Shown: positions 1 through 11,325, counted from the stretch's first letter. The stretch: 64,000 nt of DNA from Pycnopodia helianthoides (GCA_032158295.1 CM063256.1:9718453-9782452); one strand, 5' to 3'. Translations and numbers: made by a program. Notes: generated by a model from the letters alone, not told the origin.

Positions 1-215
1 CAGCATGATGACCTCATCCCAACAACCCAGCCCACTGGCTGACTGACTGCACAGCAACCTCCCAGCCTATCAAGCCCTCATCCATACCAGCCCAGCTAGC
101 CCACTGGCCGACCGACTGTCCAGCGACCTCACAGCCCATCACCCCAAGCCCTCATCCCATCATCCCCAACCAACCCAGCCCACGGCTGACTGACTGCCCA
201 GCAACCGGCCCCTCA
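1..215. repeat. Diverged minisatellite at the left edge
   Basis: About two and a half diverged units of roughly 90 bp, built from phrases such as CCCAGCCCACTGGCTGACTG, CCCAGCAACC and AGCCCTCATCC. No ORF is convincing. The array probably continues past the window edge. Confidence 0.6.
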
Positions 216-340
216 GCACTTAGCAATTTTACTCCAAGGCCTTGGTCAACTCTCAGATCAGCCAAAAATCCAAGGGACAAACATTTTTGAAATCTTTTTT
301 AAGTCAAGCCATTCTAATATTCATCGGGTCAAAAACCTTT

Positions 341-412
341 AGCTCAGTAGCAGAGCGGTAAGAAAGTGCTTACTGAGCTGAAGGTACCAGGTTCAAACCC
401 TACCCATTTTTA
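341..412 (+). repeat. tRNA-like sequence (SINE head or tRNA pseudogene)
   Basis: An A-box-like TAGCTCAGTAGCAGAGCGG is followed about 45 bp later by a B box, GGTTCAAACCC. The acceptor stem does not pair convincingly, so I call it tRNA-derived and not a working tRNA gene. Confidence 0.45.
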
Positions 413-449
413 CAATAAATAAAAAAGCTCCTTTTTACTGGTAAAAAAG

Positions 450-533
450 GGGCCTGCCAGGATTTGAACCCCCGAGCTGTGAGCTCCAGAATTCCGGAAG
501 CTGTGAGCTAGCCCACTAGGCCAAATCGCCGCT
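450..533 (-). repeat. tRNA-like sequence (SINE head), opposite orientation
   Basis: On the minus strand TTGGCCTAGTGGGCTAGC (A-box-like) precedes GGGGTTCAAATCC (B-box-like), with a long variable region between them. The ends do not form a proper acceptor stem. It lies about 40 bp from another tRNA-like unit in the opposite orientation. Confidence 0.45.
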
Positions 534-3276
534 TGAAAAACTTGCTCGGACGTTAAAAATAAAACTTAGGATGTATAGGTTAAATTGAAAAAAATAATGA
601 CATGCGCCCTATGACCTTTGACCTTAGCATGAGCTAGGTAAGGAAAAACATAAATGAAGAAATGTTTGTCGGTGTTCGTTTAAAAATAGTTTATTCATAC
701 AATTTAAAAAGAGCCATAGTATTAAACCACTAGTCACCCGGTCAAAAGCCTGACGCACAAAATGTGCATGAACGTAATTCAAATAACCAATCAATCACTA
801 GCACTAGCAATCGTCGCAATCGATCGATAAGTAAATGAGGCTCTACTTTTTGGCGGACAATTTCAAGCTTAATTTCGTTAACATCTTGGTTGGTTGGCAT
901 TTCTTGGCAATTAATATTAATTGTCGAGATATGATTCACCTGTTAAAGATGGACAGGCTTATTTCAACTAATCAAATAAAAATACAATGAATAAGTTTTT
1001 ATTTTATATAAATATATGGCATAGGGTGGAGGTTTGTCAAGGGAAACATTTAAACCGTATGTCTGAATTTTTTATTCATGTCTTTATTTACCTAGAAATA
1101 TTGACTAGGCCCTATATTTTATAACCTTTGTTTTCTTTTACTCTTCTGATTTTCATAGTAGGAGCTTGAATCTACACGAGTAACCACTACTTGTTCAATA
1201 GCTCCAAGAGGCTGCAACGATAAATTTATCTTTACGGTGAAACTACGGTTTACGGGAAGAAATTCAGTTTTGTTCTTTTCAAAATTAAACATCATGAAAA
1301 CACAACCAGTGTAAAAGAAATGTTCTTTAAAACATCGAGCAAATAGGCCTACATTTTGTTTTAGTTTCAGTCGAGTGAGTTTTTAATATAACAATTATTA
1401 ATTTGATAATTGAAAAAGGCTGTTTTATGTTGTATAGGTTCCCTTAAAACTTAAAAACCTGGAGAATCCTTAAAACAACATATAGATATATATAGACAAA
1501 CCCTTCTAACCAAAAACCTCTAAACTTAAAAAAGAAAAAAAGGGGGGAAAAAAAAGAAAAAAGGGCAATGTATACTTTTTGTAGTTACTCAAGAAATACA
1601 TTGTCATGAAAACTTATACTTGGTAAGGAGCACCTGAGAGCTGTTGATAGTATAAAACATTGTGAGAAACGACTCCCTCTGAAGATTCAGTGAATCTGAA
1701 AAAGGCTTCAGTGTTTCAGGCATTTGAAAGCATACAATTCTATGCAACAAGGGTGCTTTTTCTTTCATTATTTTCTTGCAACTTTGATGACCGATTGAGC
1801 CAAAATTTTCACAGGTCTGTTATTTTATGCACATGTTGGGATACACCAAGTGAGGAGACTAGTCTTTGACAACTACCAAACAAATACATCAAATATCAGA
1901 GGGTAACAAATTGTAAGACTCAAAGGGAATACTATTTTCGCCAAGAATAAACTTATTTCACTGTATCGGTATTTTGCCTTGTGTTTCAGCACCCCCCCCC
2001 CAACAACCAACCTAGCCAACATCGCGCACTGAAAAGATTTTCAACGAAATTAAAGGTCATAAACGCGTTGTTCAAACCCCTCTAATACAAAAATGTCATC
2101 GGTTTATACATACTAAAAGATAGAGACCCTCAAAACGTTTGCAAAATTGCCTCTCCAACGATTAAAGAGACACACCAGCTTCGTTGGGCTATTTAGACTA
2201 TAAAATATACCCAAACATGACTCTAAATTAAATTAAGAGTAATAATAGAATAGTTCCTGAAAGAAATCATTAAATCTTGCCGTTTTTTAGCGCAAAAAAA
2301 ATAAAATAAGGTCACATGGTTTATCCGAGGGAGTTTGTTGGGTCAGATAAACCACGTGATCTATGGAGTTAGTTCTACTTCCAGCCGTCGTATAAAAGTT
2401 AATTACTGCACCGAATTTAACTCTGTTGTTGTTTTTAAATGTATTATATTATTACTCATGAATAAAAGACAACAGAGTATTCAGTTATACATAAATACGA
2501 TGAAAAAACGATCGTAAGATTTAAGTTCAAAGAGTCCGTGCAACGGCAGCGTGCCCACGGTGCAAAGCAGGGGAAGGAAATATCCCGTGCAGCCAGTGCC
2601 ATCAATCGTGGGGCTGCATGCCTTGATAGTAGCCTGAGGCAAGAAACAGCTATAGCTGGGAGCTTATGAACATGTGGAAAGGGGTAGGGAGCACAGTATA
2701 TTTTGTCATTCAGGAAGAGAATGGATGAAGTCCTCATGCGAGTGGGGAAAACATTACAAGTCTCCAACGTTAAAGTGGTGTAAATTGCCATTGTATTCGA
2801 TACCCTTCAAGTGTCATACATCCAACACATCAAAAGGCATCATTCTATAAAGAAAAATGGGTCCGAACATTTTGTGTACGGGGATGTTTTTTGTTCATTC
2901 CTGACATCCAATCAAAACGGCCTTGGGCTTGACGTTTCTGTCTGACGAAATATTCATCCGAATGTAAAGACCCATTAGTTGTTGAAATCCAATGACGTAA
3001 TATTTCAAATATCGCTCGGAAAAAAATGTTCTGACCATTTTTTGATCAACGACGTCTTGGGTCAAGACAAAGGGGGTTCTGCTGCTCAAATAAGAATATT
3101 ATGCAGTATGTTAAGTGAGACAGACATGTTCCAATAACAGAAACTGTCTTAACTGCAGAAAGCTAAAGGCCTGGAGCAGACAGACGCCCACAACATGCGA
3201 GAAGACCCAGAAGCGGACGAGAAACTTATATCACCAGGAGGCTTATCAAGTAAATGTCAATAATCCAGGTCAGGCT
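534..3276. other. Intergenic region downstream of the transporter gene
   Basis: No exon is supported here. It holds a partial MITE-type repeat at about 1560-1905 (phrases such as AGCTGTTGATAGTATAAAAC and TTTGATGACCGATTGAGCC recur elsewhere in the window), a C9 run near 1991, and A-rich tracts near 1525-1560. A short Cys-rich plus-strand reading frame is at 2525-2626. The transporter's 3' UTR must lie just left of 3277, but I could not place its poly(A) site. Confidence 0.5.
1560..1905 (-). mobile_element. Partial MITE-type repeat
   Basis: Shares blocks with repeats near 13.83-14.2 kb and 55.3-55.8 kb: a core like GAGAGCTGTTGATAGTATAA, and the phrase around 'gattgagccaaaattttcacagg'. Ends are not sharply defined and no coding capacity is visible. 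Confidence 0.45.
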
Positions 3277-3383
3277 TCACTTCAGTTTGTAAACGATACC
3301 GAACATTACACTGGCTACCGTCCACAACCCTGTACACGTGTAGTGTGTCGTCTTGTATGTACCCGTGATGTCATAGCTCAGAC
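3277..3383 (-). CDS. SLC16-like transporter, last coding exon
   Basis: Acceptor TGTGTTTAG. Encodes GLSYDITGTYKTTHYTCTGL, then WTVASVMFGIVYKLK and a TGA at 3279-3277. The Y-D-x-T-G-x-Y block followed by a last hydrophobic helix is the standard C-terminal end of SLC16 transporters. The cytoplasmic tail after helix 12 is very short. Confidence 0.85.
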
Positions 3384-6300
3384 CTAAACACAGAGTGCAC
3401 AGAATTATGACAAGCCTAATTTAATACATGATAATACCAATTTTAGTCAGTCAGTCTTGGCGAGGTTGAACTTTGCAACACGAGACCAGGGGTGCGCTTT
3501 GGCGTTCGTAACCAATAACGGTTTCGGTCATTGGCCAGTGATTAACCAATGGCCAATTCAACCGAAACCGTTATCAGGCACTACCGCCAAAACGCACCCC
3601 AGACTTACTAACTTGCAATTTACAAACTGCCATCCGACTCTTTACAGTGCATATCTCTTCTGAACACAAATGCATTCACGAAGCGCATTGATACTTTTTA
3701 ACAAAAACTTTATAAAAACGCCACACCTTCAGCGCTATCTGTTGAGTTTATGACCTAACTGAGCAATACTTCGTGCGTATACTAACTCGTAAAATGCCAA
3801 CAACTGACATGTATTTTCATTTTGTTTACAAACATTTAATTCCACCAATGACATTGTCGTCAATACAGATGGCTAATCAAACTTGTTTAATAGACAAAGT
3901 GATTGACAAAAAGAGCAAATAAATTTACCTGCTACAGATGAGGCAAGTAGCCCTCCAATCCCGTAAGCAATCTGGAGTGACGTTAGCGTCTCCACCGTTT
4001 TGTGAGCCCCAAAGAGTTCAACGACACAGCCAACAGCTATTCCGAACAGCAAGCCTCTGACGCACCCTGCAACTGTAGACCCAACAGATAATTATGCTCA
4101 CTTTCTGTCACAAAGACGTGTCTGTGTTTTACCCACTACAAAATGGGTTGTCAATTAGACCTTATGGACATGACGTCATCTGAGTAGGTCGTCCTCGGAT
4201 AGATGTCAAAAGAAGGTTTACTCATTGACCGATTATGACCGCCGCGCGTACATAGGCCGTGTCCAAATTGGCGGCTACGGCTACGGCTACGGCTAGATTT
4301 CCGCGTCATCATGCGTGGAAGTATAGTACATCCTTAGCAACACCCTTAGCAACAGTCGTAGCCGTATCCGTAGCCGCCAATTTGGATACGGCCTTAGATG
4401 TGCGTTTTCTATTGTTACGTCATCTTTTTACCTCTAGCATGGCGCCGTGATGACGTCAATACATTAAGGTCCATTGATCTATCTCCAGTATAATGGAGAT
4501 CAATGATAAGTTGTACAGATGGGTTGCACATGACGTCATTGACCACCATTTTTGGGGGGATGAAAAACAATGGAAACGTGCACGCGTGCACGTGCTGCGC
4601 ACAACTCCCAGCCAATGATAGAGCCTTTCACGAGTTCACGTTTCATCAACGATGGCAGCCATTACAAGGGTCTAACAATGTGAAGATGTCAGGACATTGT
4701 TTTCGCAAACATTCAGAAGAGAGAGGTTTGTGCTGAGCACAATCTTTCCCGAGCTGTACGGTGACATTGACTTCAGAGGGGAAGCATTGTACGAATTAGT
4801 TGCTCATTTTTATGTTTGTCTCTTAAAAGATTTCAAGTTATTGGTAGTTCGCGCTATCAGTATCAGTCATGTTACCTACTTGGCAATTTTTCTTTTACAT
4901 GTTGTGCAATTTTTTTTTCCAGACTCAAGAAATGAAAAATTTCCTCTCGTTGGTGCCCAAGACAGAAACTGTTTCTTTGATCTCAATACTTTTTTTGAGA
5001 GAACCAAAAACTAGTTTCCCATCGTAAAGTCATTTTAGGCTGACTTGTGCGCAATTGTGTCATTATTTGTTTCTTATTATTGGTTTAAAATCGTGACTTA
5101 CTGGCAGTTTATCAAATTTGAGGGTCCCTGCCACTATATGGAACCTAAACAGAACACTTACTGATGCAGTACACGATGAATATCCACAGAGACGATCCCA
5201 GTGTGAGCAGGAAAGACGCTACGGCCCCAACGACGGCCGTTGCCATCAGCACCGTGATACGACTGATCGGAAGGTGATCGCCAAAGAAACACAACAGTAC
5301 ACGGGACGACAGATCGGCCACATTGAATACGGTGATCAGCCAGGCCGCTGTGCGCTCCGGTATACCACCTGACGTTATGCAACTAACCTGTTTCAGGAAT
5401 GTTCAACGTTATTATGTTATGTGTGTTGTTATTTGTATTATTTAGCCGGTCTTTTAGGTTTTGTCTAAACATTATTTCAAACGTGACTGTGCATTTTTCC
5501 CACAGAAAACCGAATCCCAAAACCAGTATGTCTTTTACGAATGCTGCGTAATAACAGCCATAAGTTGGTAAACAGAAGGGGGGGTGGTTGTGCATTATGT
5601 GTTAAACCAATCAGTAAAGTTCTACACTATTACCATTGTTCCATGAGCAAAATATGGTGTTCACTCTTGAAACAAAATAGGAGGGCGCATTTTGATGCGA
5701 ATGTTTATCCAAACTCCATACAACATACCATGGGCAAGAAATTTAAGTCCCGAGTAAAATTTGCTGACAGTTTTCACATAAACTACAGTTGAAGAAATGG
5801 TGGTAACCTGTTCAGAGCAAGATGCGTGCTAAGCGTTTATTATGCCTCGAATTCTCTACATGCTTACCAAGTTGATGCCGTTGAAGTAAATCGAAACTGT
5901 CGATCCTAGTATGCCAACGAAAAAGCACAAGTGTCGGTGATCCTTTCCTAATGCAATGTATTTCCCCCAAGAACTTGTCCGGTTCTTCGCAACATACTTA
6001 TTTAACGTGGTTTCTTCCTCGCAAGCTTCTGAACGAGATTTGTCATTTGGTGGCAGCGGTGGGATGGTCTGATGTCCTTGTTGCTCTGAGCCCTCTCCGA
6101 TTTCCAGAAATGTGCTTGTCTCTTCTTCCTGATTTTCATCGTTTAAACAAATCATTTTAATTTGTTCTGAACCAAGTTCTTCGCCCTCTGACGCTACTTC
6201 GAGTTTTTTTCGCTTTGATGATTGCTCTTTCTCTCCGTAACATTTTTCATCTCGACTTAAAGTAACACTTTCCACTTTATGTTCTGCTTCCGATGTCAAA

Positions 6301-9300
6301 TCGTTGTCTTGTAGCCTTGTTGGTTGCTGTGGTGGGGGCTTGAACATAACCGCCAGAGGAAGACAGGTAACCACGATTGCAACGGATATACATTGAAGGG
6401 CTGACCTCCATCCGATTACAGACAACACTGCCTCTAGAATGGGTGTCATCGTAAGGGTACCTGGGAAAAGATCAAGAAATTCCATTTACATTGATGACAT
6501 TCCAATATAGGTTTTTAATTTAAAGTGACTTTATCTGATCGATATTTTAAAGGCTACTCTGAATAAACATTATTCACCTCCCCGTCCCCAAGAGAGAAGA
6601 ACAAAAACAAAACAAACCAAAACAACAAAGACGGCAACAACAACAACAACTACTACTACGACGACAACAACAACAACAACAACAGCAACATCAACAACAT
6701 AAAAATAAAAAAAAACAAGAACAAGAACTGTCCATAATTTGACATAAGTACAACATTTGAACAACGTCCTCACCTACTGCTTGACCGGCTGAAGCAAAGG
6801 CCGTTGCTCTCACGCAATTACGCCCAGGGAAATACAGGGTCATGAGATTTAGTGAGGGGTTGGAGGTGAAGTTCAGTCCAATGGCAAATACAAGGCCGAA
6901 TGTGATGTAAATCTGATTCAAGTGCAAAACAGAAAAATAAAACATTATGCCAACATTATGCCTGCAACTTTGATTCCGATCATCAGCCAATTTGTTGACT
7001 TTCCCCCAAACAATCTATGGTCACATCGTATAAAATATTTATATATATTATCAGAAGTCTTCCGTTAATATGGCAACCGTTTTACAGCATTTGGAAAAAA
7101 AATACGGCCGGTGAAAATGCGATTTTAGACCAAACATGGGCAAAAACTATTTTAAAAAGCCAAAATATGGTAAATATTTTGTATGTCATCATGTAGACTG
7201 GGGAGCTTGGTGAAATAAACATTTGTGGCAATTTTTATATTAAAAAAAATCGCACAGGAACTTGGGGGGGGGGTGGTGGAGGCACTCCCCCTTCCCGTCC
7301 CAGTAATAAGTTCAACAAAAAAGACCAGTCATGTAGGGTTAATAGGCCTTGTAGGTAGCCTGCAATGAACTTGATGGCCCAGACTAATTGGTGGTAAAGT
7401 TTGACAACGTCTTTGCGCCACAAACTCGGCCAAAATGGGCATGACATTCCTTCTTGATTAACAAGTTGTATACTGTGCGCGGTGAGCAATCAAGCCAGTC
7501 GCACTACAAGAAAAAAATCATAAAAAGTTCCGGATCACCCAATAGTTTTATTGTTGTGCACAAATCGATTATTTGTTTAAAGGTGGACGGCAGTTGGTTT
7601 GAACATTGAGAAAATTTTGAACAGCACTGCTGTAAAACGACGGTAACCACCGGTCTCAGGCCCCATAGCTGCATCTGGAGGAAACCGCTAACTAATCAAA
7701 CATACATGCAGGTATTAGATCATGTTTTATTTAGTTGGCGCAGGTACCTGCCAGAGTGACGTAGTGAAGCTGGTTGCTAGAATTCCTAGACCGCAGAGGA
7801 GCACACCGAGTACGATGACTTTCCTACGGGTGAACCTCTCGTACAGTGGGCTCGACACGAAGGACATCAAGTTTAGGAGTCCGTTACCAAGAGATCCAAT
7901 CCATCCTGCAAGAAAACATCTTAGTATGTGTATACGTCACTCAAAACAGAGAGAGGTGTGACGTCTTCCAACCCTCAATTGTGTTCGCAAGTGTGACGTA
8001 ATTCCACTGTAAGCCACGCCCATTGCCCCCAACTGATTACCAGAAGCCCGTTAGCCAGTTGAAGATTTGGTGGATACACTGCGAGGGCATTATTCAGTAT
8101 GAAAAAATAAGTTTGTAAACACCCAAAATCCAAACAGCGCACTTAGTGTCCACCATATCTCTAAAAGGCTAGAAATGGTATTGAGCTAGTTTCTCTTTGA
8201 CGATTTATGCAAAAACAATATACATGTATAAGGCCTATATGTATATATGCAGTAAAAATAATTGAACTTGGCTTTTACAAACATTCTTTACAGACACGAC
8301 ATCTTCTCAGAAATATAAGTTTCTGTCATATGAAATGTTTTTGAACGATGTCCGTGGTTATTTTAGGTAAAATTTCACAAAAAGTATGCTAGCTTTGGAG
8401 CCGGCCGGACCGTCCGTAGCAAACATTTTGGGCGTGTAGAAGATACGCCCTCACGTGACGCAATGGCTTACAAACAGGATATTTTTTGAACAGGCAAAAG
8501 CTAACTGTTTTGTAGCTGATTTATACCGCACAAAGGATCCTTGTCATTGATTGGTGAACACATGTCATACTTTATTTTGGCATGTATTTCCTGCCTTGAC
8601 GCATGTCGCTCCAAAATTAAACATAGGGGATCCTATATTGATAAATATTGAACGCTTGTTTTATACTACTTTGGTGGGGGGGGGGGGAGGTCTTGATTTA
8701 GAAAATGATGTCACACAGAATGAACATAACATAAGTGACATCATTTTCAAGACCAAGGTTAGATGACAAAGTGGTCAACAGGTGAGTTTCTGGTGAGTAC
8801 TGGGGGACCTTGAGGTCATAGCCTAAGAATGTGTGTGAAGAGTTTACTGAGAAATGGGAGTGAGTCTTGAAATGACAGAGGATATGGGCCACCTATTGAC
8901 ACAATACAATTATTGGGGGAGTACTACAGTTAATGAAAAATCATGTAATAAAGTAATAATAAACTATTTTGAGAAAGGATTCCCTGCGAAGTAGGTTTTA
9001 ACAACTTTTCACCCGAAAACATTTGAATCTGAGAAATAAGTCAAGCCTGTATAATGTTTCAGAATTTTGAGGGTTGTGTCCGTTCGCTTCGCGAGTGCTG
9101 CGGCCATGTGTTTTCTATAGTCCCTTTTCTTTGATCTTTCCTGTTGAATACATTGTGGGGTTAACCCCACAATGTCAAAACACCCCACAAGTACAGTTCC
9201 TACTTAAAAATCACCCAACAAATGTCTATCTTGTTAGCACATGTTGACAAAACCAATCTATGACCTACCTTAAACCCACTTCTAGGAACAAAATGGTCTG

Positions 9301-10007
9301 CTTGTCTCAAAAGTAACTATAAAATAAAGTTTTCAAATTATTAAGCTGGAAACAATTCAAATAGATTGAGTGCTTCAACATATTAGTCACTTTTACATAT
9401 CTGGTCTGTAACTCAATACGACTGTACACCTCAGGGAAAAGAGCGGCTTTGTGGATCCAATAGCTGCATTTGCACATCATAAAAATGGTTAACAATATTT
9501 ATCAGTCTTTTAAATCCATATCGCTTCGGCCAAAATAGGGTTCGTTATCACCGCTTTGATTACATTTCCCCTCTCATGAGCTAGCTCTGTGAAAAACAAT
9601 CATTCAGAGGTCGTAAACCTTTTGTTCGTATACGACCGCTCGTCCGTGCGATAGGCTACCAACAGCTTTGTGGTGTGTTCGCCACATAAAATGCACGTTT
9701 AGTCCAATGAATAAGGGAACGGTAGTACTGCAATGGCATTGACCTCAGGTACAAACAGGCCCGTAACCGGGGGGGGGGGGGGGGGCGACGCCCCCCCCAA
9801 AAATCGCCCCCCCCAAAAAAAAAATCCGCCCCCCCCCCACGGAAAAGAGAAAAGTCCGCATCGTAACTATGCATCTTGGCCTAGACAAAACAAATTCAAC
9901 TTCCGAGGGAGGCACATCACCCCTCAGACTCCCCCTGCGTTGCTGCGCGACGGGCCGTGCTAACCCGCCGATGTACTTTTTCTTTCACATTCGCCCCCCC
10001 CCCCCCC

Positions 10008-10038
<31 letters not shown>

Positions 10039-10292
10039 CAAATAAATAAATCCTGGTTATGGGCCTGGGTACAATGGTCAACGTTGACCGAACAAGCAGG
10101 TCAACTCATAACAAGCGGTGTGCAGAATTAAAACTTACCGACAGCCATTGCAGTGGACTTAAATTCACGCTCGAAGTGGACAAACAACAGGACGAAGGTC
10201 CCAAGGGTTCCGCAACATACAAAGTAGAGAAGAAACGAAGCAACCGCTACGCCCCAGCCCCAGTGGCGGTCCGCTTTACAGCCGGCCATCAT
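3277..10292 (-). CDS. Monocarboxylate-transporter-like protein (SLC16/MFS), complete 7-exon gene
   Basis: Predicted plasma-membrane transporter of the major facilitator superfamily, SLC16-like, which would move monocarboxylates or similar small anions. Coding exons on the minus strand are 10292-10139, 7905-7748, 6912-6774, 6460-5868, 5387-5162, 4066-3929 and 3383-3277. Phases agree at every junction and total 505 codons with the stop, a usual SLC16 length. The N-terminus has the hydrophilic start plus WGWGVAVASF typical of SLC16 helix 1. The second exon gives the helix 2-3 region (GWIGSLGNGLL). Exon 4 carries the long charged cytoplasmic loop between helices 6 and 7. Exon 5 has D-L-S-S-R, matching the conserved Asp/Arg pair (D, then R four residues later) of helix 8. 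The substrate cannot be told from sequence, and no orthologue name is justified. Confidence 0.88.
3487..3604. mobile_element. Foldback (hairpin) MITE
   Basis: Two ~55-bp arms face each other: GGGGTGCGCTTTGGCG...AACGGTTTCGG...TTGGCCA on the left, and its near-complement ending CGCCAAAACGCACCCC on the right. Almost no loop. Sits in the last intron of the transporter gene. Confidence 0.7.
3929..4066 (-). CDS. SLC16-like transporter, coding exon 6
   Basis: Acceptor GTTGCAG, donor GTAAATTT. Encodes CVRGLLFGIAVGCVVELFG, then TVETLTSLQIAYGIGGLLAS. This is the helix 10-11 region with the usual glycine-rich G-I-G-G-L. Phase 1 in, phase 1 out. Confidence 0.87.
4157..4472. mobile_element. MITE with a second hairpin MITE nested inside
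   Basis: The outer element begins TAGACCTTATGGACATGACG and ends near ATGACGTCAATACATTAAGG. A diverged copy without the insert is at about 27530-27710. The nested element at about 4254-4394 has facing arms: GGCCGTGTCCAAATTGGCGG, and its near-complement ending CCAATTTGGATACGGCC. Confidence 0.65.
5162..5387 (-). CDS. SLC16-like transporter, coding exon 5 (helices 8-9)
   Basis: Frame is fixed by GIPERTAAWLITVFNVADLS, then SRVLLCFFGDHLPISR and helix 9 (VVGAVASFLLTLGSSLWIF). The Asp and Arg spaced by four residues match the conserved charged pair of SLC16 helix 8. Only the acceptor after CTGAAACAG at 5388 keeps the phase. A closer AG, before GTGGTATACC, would frameshift. The donor is GTAAGTGTT. 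Confidence 0.85.
5868..6460 (-). CDS. SLC16-like transporter, coding exon 4 (helices 5-6, long loop, helix 7)
   Basis: Acceptor TTTCCCAG, donor GTAAGCATG. Begins GTLTMTPILEAVLSVIGWRS and continues through a helix (SVAIVVTCLPLAVMF) into about 110 charged residues rich in Glu, Lys and Ser. It then enters helix 7 (CFFVGILGSTVSIYFNGINL). A long, poorly conserved loop at this position is normal for SLC16. 593 bp, phase 1 in, phase 0 out. Confidence 0.88.
6598..6720 (+). repeat. (ACA)n-rich microsatellite
   Basis: Imperfect ACA/CAA and CTA/CGA triplets. Any ORF here is a poly-residue artefact. Lies in a transporter intron. Confidence 0.85.
6774..6912 (-). CDS. SLC16-like transporter, coding exon 3
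   Basis: Acceptor TTGAATCAG, donor GTGAGGACG. Encodes IYITFGLVFAIGLNFTSNPS and LYFPGRNCVRATAFASAGQ, the helix 4-5 region in which SLC16 members have a Y-F-x-x-R/K-R-x-x-A-x-G-x-A-x-A-G pattern. Ends in phase 1. Confidence 0.88.
7748..7905 (-). CDS. SLC16-like transporter, coding exon 2
   Basis: Acceptor TGCAG, donor GTACCTG. Encodes GWIGSLGNGLLNLMSFVSS, then YERFTRRKVIVLGVLLCGLG. This is the helix 2 / basic loop / helix 3 pattern of MFS proteins, with R-F-x-R-R-K in the loop. Ends in phase 0. Confidence 0.88.
7906..10138. other. Transporter intron 1: repeats and homopolymers, no exon seen
   Basis: Contains a facing repeat at about 8692-8755 (AAATGATGTCAC... and its complement), and a partial MITE at about 8900-9265. 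It also has long G, C and A runs at 9770-9840 and 9994-10035, the kind of tract where assemblies are unreliable. No coding exon is supported. Confidence 0.6.
9769..10035. repeat. Homopolymer-rich block (G15+, C8-C15, A25+)
   Basis: A G run at 9770 is followed by C and A runs. A C run then runs directly into an A run at about 9994-10032. ORFs here, poly-Gly or poly-Pro, are compositional artefacts. Confidence 0.85.
10139..10292 (-). CDS. SLC16-like transporter, coding exon 1
   Basis: Starts at one of two adjacent ATGs (10292-10290 or 10289-10287) and reads M-M-A-G-C-K-A-D-R-H-W-G-W-G, then helix 1. The donor is GTAAGTTTT at 10138. Ends in phase 1 inside the glycine of AVG-WIG. Confidence 0.85.
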
Positions 10293-10561
10293 GCTCGCCT
10301 TTGGTATTTATTCTTCTGCATTACTCATGAAGCAAGGTGTCGAACAGCTGCGATACGGGGGTCAACACAAATGCTCGACTATAATTCAACAGACCAATAC
10401 AGAGAGAGTATCGAAATTATGGAGAAGTTACATTTCCCCCGTATTCCTTCTTGATATAAGGTGACATCTGTCGTAAATATGAAACCATTCCAGGCCTCCA
10501 TAATGTTCAGTGAGACGGGGAGCAAAACACTCAAGCATGCAACGCCGGACTTTGCCCAGGT

Positions 10562-10830
10562 TGGACTCGCATACAACGCGACGGAGTCCACTATACTGAT
10601 AAAGGGTTCTGTACCATTGCGAACAATTTTAAAACAATATATTTACATATTTATACCTGTCGGTATTATATAGTAACGGACAAGAGGAATATATAAACGG
10701 AATTTCAGCTTCTTAAATCACGTAAAAATAAGAAAAAAACTTTAGTTAAAATTTCGATCGCACTGTAGTGAGGCAGGACGTCGTGTCAGTGCAGTGCAAC
10801 GGACACTATGACGTCCTACCAGGGCTAGCA
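10562..10830. repeat. Dispersed element with hairpins at both ends, upstream of the transporter gene
   Basis: Starts with a palindromic GGACTC...GAGTCC hairpin and ends with a GGACGTC...GACGTCC hairpin at about 10779-10827. A diverged relative with the same order of blocks is at about 62668-63300: hairpin, then GTACCATTGCGAA, then TATTTATACCTG, then TTTCAGCTTCTTAAAT, then hairpin. No coding capacity. Located about 270 bp upstream of the transporter ATG. Confidence 0.6.
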
Positions 10831-10931
10831 ACGGACTGACATATAACGGACTGCGGCCTGAGAGGTCAAGTTGGAACGAGGTCGAACGGATTATGATCCT
10901 GGCATTATGGTCAATTTCTTTGAAATTAAAA

Positions 10932-11325
10932 TTAAAGGAACATTACAGAATTGGTAAGAAAAAAACTTGTAAAATATACTTTTTGATCACAGATTTACAT
11001 AAAACTTACACGGTCAAGTGATGATGATAGTAGAAAACATCCCTTGAAATATTTCTGTCTGAAATGCCATATTTGATGAGAAATGAATAAACTAATTTTC
11101 CGATTGGAGTTTATCGCTCAGTGAGCGTTTTATTCATTTGTTGAATCTATATAATTTCATGCAAATGTGTAATCGGTTTTTCACTATTTTCTCGTGACCC
11201 AGATGGCCGATCGATCTCAAACTTCTACAGGTTTGTCAGTTTATGTATATGGTGGATAACATAAAGTGTTTACACTGCCAGCAACTGTTTTGTTAGCAAA
11301 AACCAATTCTGTAATGTACCTTTAA
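10932..11325. mobile_element. TTAA-flanked MITE, copy 1
   Basis: Flanked by TTAA on both sides. The terminal inverted repeat starts AGGAACATTACAGAATTGG and the right end carries its near-complement. Full-length relatives are at 20014-20392 and 49944-50335. TTAA targets are typical of piggyBac-type elements. No ORF. Confidence 0.8.

Noticed and set aside
341..533. Two functional tRNA genes
   Set aside because: Both have A and B boxes but poor acceptor stems and irregular arms; they fit SINE heads or tRNA pseudogenes better.
5158..5382. Frame starting M-H-N-V-R-W-Y over transporter exon 5
   Set aside because: Wrong frame. The correct frame gives the SLC16 helix 8-9 sequence.
6570..6773. Minus-strand poly-Val ORF
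   Set aside because: Translation of the (ACA)n microsatellite.
9656..9963. Gly/Pro-rich ORFs on both strands
   Set aside because: Product of G and C homopolymers; no structure or conservation.
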